Under the pieces are notes generated by a model. It worked only from the letters and a program-made list of their open reading frames with translations, had not been told where the DNA came from and did no database searches. Below are positions 1-6,496 of a stretch of 6,782 bases of DNA, piece by piece (the stretch's first letter is position 1; each line of letters begins with the position of its first letter). Position numbers and translations under genes: made by a program. The stretch is from contig CAJTYI010000115.1 in assembly GCA_910584215.1 (NCBI GenBank), positions 1 through 6,782 on the forward strand, read 5' to 3'. The stretch is from an uncultured Roseburia sp. (GTDB lineage Bacteria > Bacillota > Clostridia > Lachnospirales > Lachnospiraceae).

Positions 1-143
1 CATGCGTTAGCACCCCGGCGTTTTGGAGGTTCGGGCAAAAACAAGAGCGTCTGCAGTTAGGATGCCGGCTGGACACCGCTTCCAATACTGAATAAAAAAT
101 ATAACACTTCCGAATAAAAGCTATTTTGCATATTTATTCATTT
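1..143 (+). repeat. Left copy of a ~143-nt dispersed repeat, inverted relative to 6559-6701
   Basis: This stretch aligns along its length, with small balanced indels, to the reverse complement of 6559-6701. Both copies start with CATGCG. Positions 50-79 match 23 of 30 ungapped against 6623-6652 reversed. Positions 89-113 (TGAATA...CACTTCCGA) match 6587-6612 reversed, and positions 127-143 match 14 of 17 against 6559-6575 reversed. The first 80 nt are GC-rich and the rest AT-rich. The copy may continue past the left window edge. I see no gene in it: the ATG at 2 stops at codon 3. It could be a dispersed intergenic element, a structured RNA, or the end of a mobile element. I do not recognise the family. 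Confidence 0.6.
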
Positions 144-149
144 ATATGG

Positions 150-179
150 TATGAAGCTTCCAGGCTAATAACCTATACT
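150..179 (+). promoter_or_regulatory. Candidate promoter for the nucleotidyltransferase gene
   Basis: TATACT at 174-179 is a good -10 hexamer. The best -35 at usual spacing (TATGAA, 150-155, 18-bp spacer) is poor. Transcription from this -10 would begin near 186, after the ATG at 181. That argues for the start codon at 235 instead. Confidence 0.35.
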
Positions 180-234
180 TATGTCAGATGTCAAAAAATA
201 TTTACTATTACTTAGTGAGATTGGGAGAAGTCGG

Positions 235-1434
235 ATGATGAAAAGAGAGCAAGCAGAATTACTCGAACAGTTGCATCATGCGCTGCAGGCGCCGCCCGCG
301 GCGGTGGACGGTACCTTGTGTCTGCAAAAGCCGGAAGAAATGCTTGCGCTTGCAAGAGAGCACGCCGTGATGCCGCTGCTCTATCACTTATGCGAAGTGC
401 AGAGTAATTTGTCACAAGCGCAGCGGGCGGCGGTGCAGGCGGCGGCGAGGACGGCGGTGCGCACCAATTACCGTCTGCTGTTTGTGACGAAATTTGTCAC
501 CGAATATTTGCGGGGGCATGGAATCCGTGCCATCGTGTTAAAGGGTGCGGCGACGGCCACCTATTATCCGGTGCCGGAGCTGCGCAAGTCTGGGGACGTC
601 GATCTGTTGATTCCAAGAGAAGCAGATTTTTCCCGGGCATGCGAGCTGTTGCAGCAGGTAGATTTTGTGCCCTGTGAAAAGCAGGATGCCCTGCATCATT
701 TGGAGTTAAAGAATAAAGAGGGCATTTGTGTGGAGGTGCACCGTATTTTGGCGGAGCCCTTTGAGAGCAAAAAGGTGAACGCTTATCTTGAGAGCCTTTT
801 GCCGGCGTTTTTTAGTGAAGTGTGCGAAAATGATGCATGGGGATTTCCTCTCTGCCAGCCCGCGGACGGATATCACGCATTTTATCTTATTCTTCATATG
901 TTGCAGCATTTTTTGCGCGCCGGTTTTGGGCTGAAGTTTTTGTGCGACTGGGTGGTATTTTGGAACCGCCCGGTGGAGGCGGCGCAAAAACAGGTTTTTC
1001 TTCGCCTGGTGGAGGAGAGCCGCACCGGAGGCTTTGTCGGTATTCTGACCGCCGCCTGTGTGAGATATCTGGGACTGCCGGGAGAGCGTGCGGCGTTCAT
1101 TCTTGAACAGTATCCTGCGGCTGGGGAAGTCGAAGCGTTTATGCATGAGATTTTTGGGGCGGGGGAGTTTGGGCATGTGCGCGAAAACCGCATGGTCGCC
1201 ATGCGCACGGGCGGAATTTTCTCCTATGTGCGGGAGTTTCATCATCAGATGCGCCTCAATTATCCACGGGCCGGAAAGATCGTTGTGTTGTGGCCGGCGC
1301 TCTGGGCTGCGACACTGGCGCGGTTTGTGTATAACAATCATGCCGTGCGCGGTGTAAAAAGCACAGAGATTCTAAGGGAGGCGGGAAGGAGAAGCCGCCT
1401 GGTGGAAAAAATGAAACTTTTTTCACTCTGGTAA
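235..1434 (+). CDS. Uncharacterised nucleotidyltransferase family protein (NTP_transf_5-like)
   Basis: Probable enzyme of the nucleotidyltransferase fold that transfers a nucleotide to an unknown acceptor; soluble, with no signal peptide. An LKG motif (K103-G104) is followed by R..GDVDLL, where D121 and D123 are the expected metal-binding acids. The EVH at 167-169 offers the third acid (E167). The rest is largely helical and ends in a basic tail (LNYPRAGK...WPALWAA...RFVYNN) typical of the PF14907-type family. The length of 399 residues suits that family. The frame is open from an ATG at 181, but that codon has no ribosome binding site and follows a TATACT element directly. ATG 235 (or 238) lies 7 nt after GGGAG (223-227) and is preferred. 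Relatives occur beside polysaccharide or lasso-peptide genes, but none are visible here, so the substrate is unknown. The helicase gene follows after 44 nt with no terminator, suggesting co-transcription. Confidence 0.85.
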   Translation: MMKREQAELLEQLHHALQAPPAAVDGTLCLQKPEEMLALAREHAVMPLLYHLCEVQSNLSQAQRAAVQAAARTAVRTNYRLLFVTKFVTEYLRGHGIRAIVLKGAATATYYPVPELRKSGDVDLLIPREADFSRACELLQQVDFVPCEKQDALHHLELKNKEGICVEVHRILAEPFESKKVNAYLESLLPAFFSEVCENDAWGFPLCQPADGYHAFYLILHMLQHFLRAGFGLKFLCDWVVFWNRPVEAAQKQVFLRLVEESRTGGFVGILTAACVRYLGLPGERAAFILEQYPAAGEVEAFMHEIFGAGEFGHVRENRMVAMRTGGIFSYVREFHHQMRLNYPRAGKIVVLWPALWAATLARFVYNNHAVRGVKSTEILREAGRRSRLVEKMKLFSLW

Positions 1435-1478
1435 TCAGGGGATACAAAGCAGATAAATTAAAAAGGTTTTAAAGAATC

Positions 1479-4400
1479 ATGAACACAGTCAGTCGGGATT
1501 TGTTTGCCGCTATCCATGAAGATAAGTGGCTGAGTATCGAATATAAAAATAAAGAAGAGGAAATTACAAAGTACTGGATTGGAATACGGGCCATACAGCC
1601 GAACAAACGCTGCCTGGTGGTGGAAGGGTTTCATCTGACAAAGTACACGACGCAGGAGCTGATGATTTATCTGGACGCGATCGTATCCTCCCATGTGGTC
1701 GACGGCTCCTACTACCCGGTACCGCGGGAGCTCAAGGAGGAGCTCTATCTGTATCCCGAGCGGTATGCATCTGTCTTTTCGCAGACGGCCAATCTGAAGA
1801 TATTAAATTATCTGGCGGATTGTAACCGGCTGGATGGCACGCCCTATAAGACGGATTATGCGCTGATCGATAAGCTCGACGCAGATGTGATCGGCAGGGA
1901 GGGAGTGTATCTGACGAGAGAGCAGTTCCGCGAGATCGTCCGCCAGTTTCAGATGGCTGCGAGGAGTACAAGCGCCCGGTTAAAGCTCAAACAGCTTGCG
2001 CTCAATGTGCTTAGCATCCCGACCAAGCAGGGGCTTTATGTGCTGCTGCACCGCAAACTGCGGCTGGATGTAAAGAACTGCCGCCTGATACCGGCGGAGG
2101 AAATCACGGTCTGCACAGAATTTACCATCAACGGTGCAAGGCAGAGTATCCGACGTTTTTTGGATGCCCAGGATTATGAACTGTTGGAGGAACCGCAGGC
2201 CCATCTGGAACAAATTAAAAACTGCATTACTGCGTCCAATCCACAGGTTGGCGGAGTGGATGACAGGCCCTATCTGATTGCGCTGGGTATGGAGGCGCTG
2301 GTCGATTTACAGAGCGAGTACGCCTATATCGCCAAGCTGTTCGAGAAGGGGCAGCCCACTGTACCGCTTATGGCATTTTTCGGCGATCTGTTAAAGCGGC
2401 CTGGCAGACGAAAAGACCTGCCCATTGCGCTGCTCTCCGGCAGGGTCAATCTCGATCAGCTTTTGGCAATCCACAACGCCATGAAATACCCGCTGACCTA
2501 TGTGCAGGGGCCGCCGGGCACCGGCAAGACGAGCACGATTGTCAATACGCTGGTGACGGCGTTTTTTAACGAAAAGACGGTGCTCTTTGCCTCATACAAT
2601 AATCATCCGATCGACGGTGTCTGCGAAAAACTGATGCGGATACCGTATCAGGGCAAAGAGATCCCGTTTCCGATTATCCGCCTGGGAAATGACGACAAAG
2701 TGAAAGAAGCGCTGCTTACGATGCGCAGGCTGTTTGAGGAAACGCAAAATATCAAGATTTTTTCCAATACCTTAGACCGCAGAAAAGATCAGAGAATTGA
2801 TCAGACGAGGGCGCTCACCGCGTTACTTTTGCGCCACGAGGAAAAACTAGATCTGATGGAGCGCAAGGAGGCCCTGCAAAAATTGTGGGAGGAGAATCAA
2901 AGATACCTTCCATTTCAGACCTATCTCACCGGTGTGCAGTTGTCCGCGATTGACGACAAGTTAAAGCGCCTCGGCGAAGTCACGCAGGAGGAGGCGCTAA
3001 AACTGGTGCTTTCCGACGAGGAGGAATTTAAACAATATCTTTATTATGCGTCGGCCAGGTATATCAAGCGTCTCGGGGAACCCAAAAATGAAGACCTGCG
3101 CAAAATTATCTACCATGAAAAGGAGAGCGAGCGGGTAAAGCTGTTTCACGAATATTTGAGCAGGGCCGAGAACGTCAAAAAATTTTTGCGCATATTTCCG
3201 ATCGTGGCGACGACTTCGATGTCCGCGCACCGGATAGGGGAGCCGGACACTTATTTTGACATGACAGTGATGGATGAGGCGAGCCAGGGAAATTTGGCGA
3301 TCTCACTTTTGCCGATTCTGCGTGGCAAAAATTTAATGCTGGTCGGCGATCCGCAGCAGCTTAGCCCTGTGATTTTGCTTGACCCAAAAGACAATGCCAA
3401 GCTGCGCAAGATCTATCATGTGCCACAGGAGTATGATTATATCAAAAATTCCATCTATAAGACATATCTTGCCTGCGATGCCGTCAGCGAGGAAATCCTC
3501 TTAAGCCACCATTACCGCTGCGACAAGAAGATTATTGAATTTAATAACCGCAAGTATTATCACGGAAAACTGGTGGTGGAGACGGAGTCAGAGAGTGAGA
3601 ATCCGCTGGTGTTCTGGGATATGGAGGAAGATGTGAGCTCTTACAAGAATACGGCGCCAAGGGAGGCGGCCGAGGTTGTGGAGTTTATTCTTAAGAACCG
3701 GGAAAAAAGCATCGGCATCATCACCCCGTTTACCAACCAGAAAGAATATCTCAATCTGCTGTTGCGCAGGCAGGGAATCGAAGATGTGACATGCGGGACG
3801 GTACATGCGTTTCAGGGGGATGAAAAGGATATTATATTATTTTCTCTTGCGCTCACGGACAAGACCCATCCAAAGACTTACGGCTGGCTGAAAAATAATA
3901 AAGAACTGATCAATGTCGCGACTTCACGCGCCAAGGAACAGTTGATTGTGATCTCCAGCCGCAAAGAGCTGGAGCGACTTCACACGGGGACTGCCGGGAC
4001 AGGAGCGGGAGAGGCTTCATCGGGGGAGAAACTGCCGGACCGGCTGGAGGCGGACGATATGTATGAGTTAGTGCAATATGTGGAGAGCAACGGAACCTCA
4101 AAGATTACCGCTAGGGTCAGCGATTCAAGGGCGCTCGGCATCAAGCCTTACAGCGCGACGACGGAGCGCATTTTCTTTGACACGCTCAATCATGCGCTCG
4201 GCAATGTGCTCAACACCGAGCAGAAGTGTGAAGTGAAAAAGGATGTCGACATTGCCGATATTCTGCCGGGGGCAGCAGCCGCGCAGCCACTGTTCGCCGA
4301 CGGACATTTTGATTTTGTGGTCTATGAAAAAGAGGCGAGGAAAGAGGGAAAGCCGGTTCTCGCCATCGAATTGCAGGGACGACAGCCGTTTGACGAGGAA

Positions 4401-4538
4401 TACATGATGGCGCGCAGCAGGCAAAAAGCCGAGATCTGCCGGCGAAACGGGGTGGAGCTGATTCATATTGAGCATTCATATGCCAGGCGTTACCAGTATA
4501 TTAAAGATATTTTAATTTCGTATTTTAAGCATATTTGA
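1479..4538 (+). CDS. Superfamily 1 (UPF1-like) helicase with C-terminal PD-(D/E)XK-type nuclease domain
   Basis: An ATP-driven nucleic-acid helicase/translocase fused to a likely nuclease. Residues 8-75 (KWLSIEYKN...YWIGI) resemble a WYL-type small beta-barrel. Q327 in NLDQLLAIHNAM fits a Q motif. Walker A is GPPGTGKT (344-351), Walker B is DEAS (599-602), and motif III is GDPQQL (623-628). The HHYR at 677-680 carries the motif IV-type arginine. Motif V is GTVHAFQGDE (773-782) and motif VI is NVATSRAK (812-819). About 250 residues of charged helix separate Walker A and B, as in UPF1-type 1B/stalk insertions. After a Gly/Ser-rich linker near 835-850, residues 885-1015 resemble DUF2726/Vsr-like endonuclease folds: D945 (HFDFVV), E964-x-Q966 (IELQG) and K983. 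The Q replaces the usual D/K of the E-x-D/K pair, so cutting activity is uncertain. All ATPase motifs are intact. The start has only a weak AAGG (1463-1466, 12 nt away), and an in-frame stop lies just upstream. A repair or phage-defence role is inference. Confidence 0.9.
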   Translation: MNTVSRDLFAAIHEDKWLSIEYKNKEEEITKYWIGIRAIQPNKRCLVVEGFHLTKYTTQELMIYLDAIVSSHVVDGSYYPVPRELKEELYLYPERYASVFSQTANLKILNYLADCNRLDGTPYKTDYALIDKLDADVIGREGVYLTREQFREIVRQFQMAARSTSARLKLKQLALNVLSIPTKQGLYVLLHRKLRLDVKNCRLIPAEEITVCTEFTINGARQSIRRFLDAQDYELLEEPQAHLEQIKNCITASNPQVGGVDDRPYLIALGMEALVDLQSEYAYIAKLFEKGQPTVPLMAFFGDLLKRPGRRKDLPIALLSGRVNLDQLLAIHNAMKYPLTYVQGPPGTGKTSTIVNTLVTAFFNEKTVLFASYNNHPIDGVCEKLMRIPYQGKEIPFPIIRLGNDDKVKEALLTMRRLFEETQNIKIFSNTLDRRKDQRIDQTRALTALLLRHEEKLDLMERKEALQKLWEENQRYLPFQTYLTGVQLSAIDDKLKRLGEVTQEEALKLVLSDEEEFKQYLYYASARYIKRLGEPKNEDLRKIIYHEKESERVKLFHEYLSRAENVKKFLRIFPIVATTSMSAHRIGEPDTYFDMTVMDEASQGNLAISLLPILRGKNLMLVGDPQQLSPVILLDPKDNAKLRKIYHVPQEYDYIKNSIYKTYLACDAVSEEILLSHHYRCDKKIIEFNNRKYYHGKLVVETESESENPLVFWDMEEDVSSYKNTAPREAAEVVEFILKNREKSIGIITPFTNQKEYLNLLLRRQGIEDVTCGTVHAFQGDEKDIILFSLALTDKTHPKTYGWLKNNKELINVATSRAKEQLIVISSRKELERLHTGTAGTGAGEASSGEKLPDRLEADDMYELVQYVESNGTSKITARVSDSRALGIKPYSATTERIFFDTLNHALGNVLNTEQKCEVKKDVDIADILPGAAAAQPLFADGHFDFVVYEKEARKEGKPVLAIELQGRQPFDEEYMMARSRQKAEICRRNGVELIHIEHSYARRYQYIKDILISYFKHI

Positions 4539-4558
4539 ATTTGTGTATATGAAAGTGA

Positions 4559-5164
4559 TCATTTCATTACTGGGACGACCCGTTCGCGGGATGGAAAATT
4601 TTGTACGCTATTTTTTCCACTGCTTCGATCTTTGTGATGATGCTCTTATTTCAAAAAATCAGAAAGGAGCGGCAGGAGTCCCTGCAGCGTGAACTGTTGT
4701 CGCTTCAGTTGGAGCATACCAGAGAGCATATCGCCAAGGTGGAGAGTTTATATCAGGATATCCGCAGTTTAAAGCACGATATGGCAAATCATGTGGTCAC
4801 GCTCGAGCGGCTCTGCGGCCAGGGGGAGAGTGGGGAGGCAGGACGATATGCGAAACATCTCAAAGAGCAGTATATTGAGACGGCCGGCACAGTCAGGACA
4901 GGACATCCGGTGACAGACGTGATCTTGCAGGAGAAGCGCTGCGAGATTGTCAATGGCTTCACAGGGGGATTTGACCGGGACGCTGCAAGCGGTCTGCCAT
5001 TTACTACCAAAAAAGTACAGGGGAAACATGAGTACGGTCTGCGCAATATGCAAAAAGTCGCATAAAAATATTTTGGAGCGATAGAGATCGAAAAAGAGGG
5101 GGAGCACGTCCGGCTTACGGTCATGCTGCAAATGGAAGCGTGCCCGAAGATGCCTTCTGTCTGA
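4559..5164 (+). pseudogene. Decayed GHKL sensor histidine kinase (AgrC/VirS-like), 3' remnant
   Basis: Remains of a membrane sensor kinase. The frame opens after a stop at 4556. It holds the end of a last membrane segment (ILYAIFSTASIFVMMLLF), a coiled coil, then the phosphoacceptor motif DIRSLKHDMANH, with the histidine at 4775-4777. Next comes TGHPVTDVILQEK, the usual lead-in to the ATPase domain. The sequence then jumps near 4940 to what is normally the end of that domain (EIVNGF...GLPFTTK...GLRNMQKVA). Roughly 70 residues are missing, including the N-box that binds Mg-ATP. TAA at 5063-5065 sits where the family has glutamate (VAEKYFG). The same frame then continues with family-like sequence (KYFGAIEIEKEG...RLTVML) to TGA at 5162-5164. 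The membrane sensor half and a LytTR response regulator are absent. A TTG at 4601 could start a 154-residue product, but it could not bind ATP. The lesions are read directly; the family assignment is from motif recognition. Confidence 0.85.
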
Positions 5165-5197
5165 GATAACCGGCCATGCCATCAAAAGAAAAGCGAT

Positions 5198-5228
5198 TTG
5201 TGATGTCCAGTTGTGTAATCCATATAAT
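5198..5228 (+). promoter_or_regulatory. Candidate promoter for the small basic coiled-coil gene
   Basis: TATAAT at 5223-5228 is a perfect -10. TTGTGA at 5198-5203 is a fair -35, but the 19-bp spacer is long. It would give a leader of about 120 nt before the ATG at 5358. The rest of 5165-5357 holds no convincing plus-strand gene. Confidence 0.4.
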
Positions 5229-5357
5229 GAGAAGCGAAAATTGCCCGATATAGAACATAGATAGCCAGAGCGATCATCGCGGTGAGTGTAAGAGAAATCT
5301 TATACCCCAAGTACACTCATGAATGCGCATAAACATGGCGCAGAAATGGAGACCGAT

Positions 5358-5780
5358 ATGGAAGTGGAAAAAAACAATAAAACAGATTTTGAGGAAAGGC
5401 CGGATCGCAGCAAGACCAACAGGGCGAGGGATGACTTTGAGGATAGAAGAAGATTTCAGCGCAAGATTGCGCGCAAGATTTATAAAAAAGAGCTCCTAAA
5501 AAAACAATTATTAAAAAAGCAGCGGCAAAAGCTGTTGTTAAAGCAATGGCTCGAACTAAAAAGGCGCCGGGAGAAGATGTTTGCGGAGAGCGCCGAGTTA
5601 AGATGGGAGAATTATGAGCGTTTCCTGCGGGAGCGCATTGATTGCAGAGTAGAAGAAAAACAACAGGAGTGTGAAAGAATCATAAAGGCTGCAAAGGCCG
5701 CATCAGCGTATGAGAAAAATTTCAGGATCGAAGAGGAAGAACGCCACTACATGAAGAGAAGTCGGGAAAACAATGGCTGA
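5358..5780 (+). CDS. Small, very basic coiled-coil protein of unknown function
   Basis: I do not recognise this protein. From ATG 5358 it is 140 residues, highly charged and apparently all helix, with no signal peptide, membrane segment or cysteine pair motif. The stretch RKIARKIYKKELLKKQLLKK and the residues after it are dense in Lys/Arg with leucines at heptad-like spacing, suggesting a coiled coil that could bind nucleic acid or a partner protein. The C-terminal third is more acidic and Gln/Glu-rich. The frame is open from an ATG at 5319 with no ribosome binding site. ATG 5358 has GGAG at 5348-5351, 6 nt upstream, and is preferred; ATG 5346 lacks one. It has its own candidate promoter and a strong terminator 20 nt after the stop, so it is probably a single-gene unit. 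The low-complexity composition means the frame could be less conserved than it looks. Confidence 0.6.
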   Translation: MEVEKNNKTDFEERPDRSKTNRARDDFEDRRRFQRKIARKIYKKELLKKQLLKKQRQKLLLKQWLELKRRREKMFAESAELRWENYERFLRERIDCRVEEKQQECERIIKAAKAASAYEKNFRIEEEERHYMKRSRENNG

Positions 5781-5800
5781 CCTGGGTGCTGGGGCAGATG

Positions 5801-5838
5801 AAAAGAGCCAGGGATTGAAAAGATTCCCGGCTCTTTTT
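5801..5838 (+). terminator. Strong intrinsic terminator, probably bidirectional
   Basis: AAAAGAGCC (5801-5809) pairs with GGCTCTTTT (5829-5837). After a one-base bulge, GGGA (5811-5814) pairs with TCCC (5825-5828), leaving a 10-nt loop. A run of five T follows (5834-5838), and the run of A on the left arm gives a U-tract on the minus strand. It lies 20 nt after the coiled-coil gene stop. Confidence 0.9.
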
Positions 5839-5840
5839 AT

Positions 5841-5921
5841 GCGCAGGGGTGCGAAGTGAAAATAGCTGCTGTTGCAGCACGCACCCCGCGCAGCGAGTAG
5901 GGAAGAAATCTCCCCTACTCG
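5841..5921. other. Two tandem strong hairpins between terminator and sigma-factor promoter
   Basis: The first structure pairs GCGC (5841-5844) and GGGGTGCG (5846-5853) with CGCACCCC (5880-5887) and GCGC (5888-5891), which is 12 bp with one bulged A. It encloses a smaller hairpin, GCTGC-TGTT-GCAGC (5865-5878), beside an 11-nt bulge (5854-5864). The second pairs CGAGTAGGG (5894-5902) with CCCTACTCG (5913-5921), 9 perfect bp with a 10-nt loop. Neither has a T-run. It could be a small structured RNA (on the minus strand it would run into the bidirectional terminator), a palindromic dispersed element, or a protein-binding site. I recognise no known RNA family. Confidence 0.5.
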
Positions 5922-5960
5922 ATTGTACACGGACGCGGAATTTCGTTTTTTTCAAGTTTA

Positions 5961-5978
5961 TGTTACAATCTTTGTAAC
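5961..5978 (+). promoter_or_regulatory. Perfect dyad overlapping an extended -10 element
   Basis: GTTACAA (5962-5968) and TTGTAAC (5972-5978) are perfect inverted repeats around a 3-nt centre, typical of a dimeric repressor operator. TGTTACAAT (5961-5969) reads as an extended -10 (TGn plus TACAAT) for the housekeeping sigma factor. The matching -35 (TTTCGT, 5941-5946, 17-bp spacer) is weak. The right arm also forms the -35 of the ECF-type promoter. Confidence 0.5.
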
Positions 5979-5998
5979 GAAATGGAAGTGTAACCGTC
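5973..5998 (+). promoter_or_regulatory. ECF-type promoter, probable autoregulation of the sigma factor
   Basis: TGTAAC (5973-5978), a 16-nt spacer and CGTC (5995-5998) match the -35/-10 pattern of Bacillus SigX/SigM/SigW-class promoters (an AAC-type -35 and CGTC/CGAC-type -10). Transcription would start near 6004-6006, leaving a leader of about 27 nt that carries the strong ribosome binding site. Its place directly before an ECF sigma gene fits the usual autoregulation of that class. Confidence 0.6.
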
Positions 5999-6015
5999 TA
6001 ATCTATGGAAGCAGG

Positions 6016-6025
6016 AGGAGGTGAT
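6016..6025 (+). promoter_or_regulatory. Near-perfect ribosome binding site that decides the sigma-factor start
   Basis: AGGAGGTGAT is complementary over ten bases to the usual 16S rRNA tail. GTG 6032 lies 10 nt after its GGAGG core. ATG 6038 lies 16 nt away, which is far, and ATG 6005 lies upstream of it. Confidence 0.85.
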
Positions 6026-6031
6026 AAGCTT

Positions 6032-6496
6032 GTGTCTATGGAAAAATTGTACCGCGCCTATTACATGGATGTCTATTCATTTGCCATGACGATGGTAAAA
6101 GATTCCAATCTGGCCGAAGAGATCACGCAGGAAACCTTTTATCGCGCTATGAGAAGCCGTTTTTTGGGAAAGTCAAGTGAATTGACCTGGCTGTGCGCGA
6201 TTGCCAAAAATCTGTGTGTGGATGCGCTGCGGGCAAAAAATAAGACAGGTGAAATTGCTAATGACACGCAGGCCCCCACAAATGTGGAACAGATGGTCAT
6301 GGACAAAGCCTCCACACTTGCCATACATCAGGCGCTTCATGTGATGGAGGAACCTTATAAAGAGGTATTTTCTCTGCGGATATTTGGGGAGCTGTCGTTT
6401 GCCGAGATTGGCACGATATTCGGGAAAACAGAAAACTGGGCGAGAGTGACTTATCATCGGGCAAAGCTCAGATTGCAGGGACAGCTTAAAATCTAA
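6032..6496 (+). CDS. ECF-type RNA polymerase sigma factor (sigma-70 family, regions 2 and 4)
   Basis: Directs RNA polymerase to a small regulon, usually for envelope or antibiotic stress in this class. Region 2 spans residues 6-69: LYRAYYMDVYSFA, then AEEITQETFYRAM for core binding and -10 melting, and TWLCAIAKNLCVDALR for -10 recognition. A short linker leads to region 4 (about 100-150), with a helix-turn-helix in LSFAEIGTIFGKTENWARVT for the -35. There is no region 1 or 3, as expected for an ECF factor, and 154 residues is a normal length. GTG 6032 is chosen because a near-perfect ribosome binding site precedes it and the predicted transcription start lies near ATG 6005; ATG 6038 is the alternative. 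An ECF-type promoter and a dyad lie directly upstream. No anti-sigma gene follows: the 286 nt downstream are non-coding, unlike the usual sigma/anti-sigma pair. It resembles SigV/SigM/SigW-class factors, but I would not assign a name. Confidence 0.93.
   Translation: MSMEKLYRAYYMDVYSFAMTMVKDSNLAEEITQETFYRAMRSRFLGKSSELTWLCAIAKNLCVDALRAKNKTGEIANDTQAPTNVEQMVMDKASTLAIHQALHVMEEPYKEVFSLRIFGELSFAEIGTIFGKTENWARVTYHRAKLRLQGQLKI

Noticed and set aside
181..234. Start of the nucleotidyltransferase at ATG 181
   Set aside because: There is no ribosome binding site, and a TATACT -10 ends at 179, placing transcription start after this codon. ATG 235 has GGGAG at good spacing.
706..1341. Long minus-strand frame (211 codons) inside the nucleotidyltransferase gene
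   Set aside because: It lies antisense to a gene with clear catalytic motifs, has biased composition and matches no recognisable domain, so it is a shadow frame.
4125..4475. Minus-strand frames of 89-116 codons opposite the helicase C-terminus
   Set aside because: They are antisense to a motif-bearing domain and show no signature or start signal of their own.
4579..4590. CCCG-TTCG-CGGG hairpin as a terminator for the helicase transcript
   Set aside because: It has only four base pairs and no T-run, and it lies within the kinase-derived reading frame.
4769..5185. Minus-strand frame of 138 codons opposite the kinase remnant
   Set aside because: The plus strand shows recognisable GHKL motifs through this region; the antisense frame has none.
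6005..6031. Upstream ATG 6005 as the start of the sigma factor
   Set aside because: It sits at the predicted transcription start and upstream of the near-perfect ribosome binding site; the nine extra residues (MEAGGGDKL) are that site translated.
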